Positions 6,748-7,331 of a stretch of 7,331 bases of DNA are shown here, piece after piece; within the stretch, counting starts at the first letter, position 1; the number at the start of each line of letters is the position of its first letter. The DNA lies in assembly GCA_035471925.1 (NCBI GenBank), contig DATIPO010000318.1, forward strand, positions 1 to 7,331, written 5' to 3'. The notes under the pieces are model-generated. The model was not told the DNA's origin. It searched no databases and saw only the letters and a program-made list of their open reading frames with translations. This DNA is from JANQFM01 sp035471925. GTDB lineage: Bacteria; Acidobacteriota; UBA6911; RPQK01; DATIPO01. The position numbers and the translations under genes are program-made.

Positions 6748-7331
6748 ATGAATCGGTTGCGGAGCGGCGTTTGCGGACGAGTGTATCGGACCTTGCTCAG
6801 GGTCTTTCCGTCCCCAGACGGGCAAGAGTCGCGCCAGGTCATGGCTGAGGTTTTCGATGACCTGCTCGGCGAAGCCCGTTCCCGCGGGCGATGGGCCACG
6901 GCGGTGTTCCTGATTCGCGCCTGCCTCGACTTGATGCGGACGGCTTGCCAGGCCTGGCGTTCCAGGAGACGAAGGGTCCCGCGGACTTCACTTAGGAGCG
7001 CCCTTATGATGGGTCAGGATCTCAAATTCACCCTGCGTCAATTCCAGCGTTCACCAGCCTATGTGCTGGTGACGGTCCTCTCGCTGGCCATCGGTATCGG
7101 TGCCGCCACCACTGTCTTCAGCGGACTCAATGCCCTGCTCCTGCGTCCTTCGCCGGGCGTGGCCCAACCGGAGACGCTGGTGTCGATCTACACTGGCTCA
7201 GCCGATGAACCCTACGGCTCGAATTCTCTGCCGGACTTCGAAGATTGGGTTGAACAAGCCGACGTTCTGGAGTCGGCGGCGCTTTTCACCGTCGACGTTG
7301 TGACCCTGGGCGATGGAGAGGGGCGCAGGGC
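6748..7331 (+). CDS. ADOP-family permease with N-terminal prefix domain (partial, runs off the right edge)
   Basis: An open frame of 194 codons continues past the end of the window. Residues 1-75 form a soluble, mainly helical prefix: RVYRTLLRVFPSPDGQESRQ (11-30), VMAEVFDDLLGEARSRG (31-47), then a hydrophobic helix (AVFLIRACLDLMRTA, 52-66) and a basic stretch RSRRRRV. From memory, the Y-R-x-L-L-R-x-F/Y-P start with M-x-E-V-F-x-D and a closing L-D-L-x-R-T is a known prefix of some ADOPs; its role is not established. The canonical permease begins at M87 or M88 (MGQDLKFTLRQFQRSP), with TM1 near 104-126 and the start of periplasmic domain 1 (LPDFEDWVEQ, 161-170). GAGG at 6737-6740 and the TATACT promoter support the 6748 start, and an AGGAG at 6994-6998 would allow initiation at 7006. 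About three quarters of the expected protein lies outside the window, so integrity cannot be judged. Confidence 0.88.
   Translation, partial: MNRLRSGVCGRVYRTLLRVFPSPDGQESRQVMAEVFDDLLGEARSRGRWATAVFLIRACLDLMRTACQAWRSRRRRVPRTSLRSALMMGQDLKFTLRQFQRSPAYVLVTVLSLAIGIGAATTVFSGLNALLLRPSPGVAQPETLVSIYTGSADEPYGSNSLPDFEDWVEQADVLESAALFTVDVVTLGDGEGRR
6994..7008 (+). promoter_or_regulatory. Internal ribosome binding site and alternative start of the right-hand ADOP
   Basis: AGGAG (6994-6998) lies seven bases before ATG 7006-7008, which is immediately followed by a second ATG. Both are in frame with the 6748 start, and they are where prefix-less ADOPs begin. The site would allow a permease without the prefix domain. 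It may also be a chance purine run, or a trace of the ancestral start before the prefix was joined. Confidence 0.42.

Noticed and set aside
1..7331. CRISPR array, tRNA, rRNA, insertion sequence or attachment site
   Set aside because: No regularly spaced repeats, no cloverleaf or rRNA-like tract, no transposase-like frame and no terminal inverted repeats were found by eye on either strand.

Overview
The window looks like a chromosomal segment from a high-GC member of the Acidobacteriota, or a close relative. It carries three paralogous genes for ADOP-type proteins (Acidobacterial Duplicated Orphan Permeases). These are long MacB/FtsX-like membrane proteins with two permease halves in one chain. 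No ATP-binding cassette gene is visible beside them, which is typical of the family. The lineage is inferred from protein families alone, because no rRNA or phylogenetic marker gene is present.

Layout from left to right. (1) At 4-99 on the minus strand there is a short out-of-frame stretch that reads like the mature N-terminus of a TolB-like WD40/amidohydrolase protein, probably a remnant. (2) At 101-2812 (minus) is a complete 903-residue ADOP whose first ~65 residues form an XRE-type helix-turn-helix fused in frame to the permease. An internal ribosome binding site precedes the usual ADOP start at 2497. (3) At 2813-3128 is a 316-base non-coding stretch with a degenerate direct repeat and two perfect hairpins. 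(4) At 3129-3833 (minus) is a 234-residue, probably exported protein of a type I recall from Acidobacteria. (5) At 3834-4140 is a 307-base spacer with a plausible promoter and an inverted repeat. (6) At 4141-6540 (minus) is a complete 799-residue ADOP without a prefix domain. (7) At 6541-6747 is a divergent promoter region. (8) From 6748 to the right edge on the plus strand is the 5' part of a third ADOP, with a different cytoplasmic prefix domain and again an internal ribosome binding site before the canonical ADOP start.

The three minus-strand genes are codirectional but separated by about 310 bases each, so they are more likely separate transcription units than a tight operon. The ADOPs probably sit in the inner membrane with two large periplasmic domains, and the small protein probably acts outside the cytoplasm. 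The substrate is unknown and nothing in the sequence identifies it. The most unusual element is the DNA-binding domain fused to a duplicated permease. By predicted topology it lies in the cytoplasm, so a membrane-tethered regulator is conceivable.
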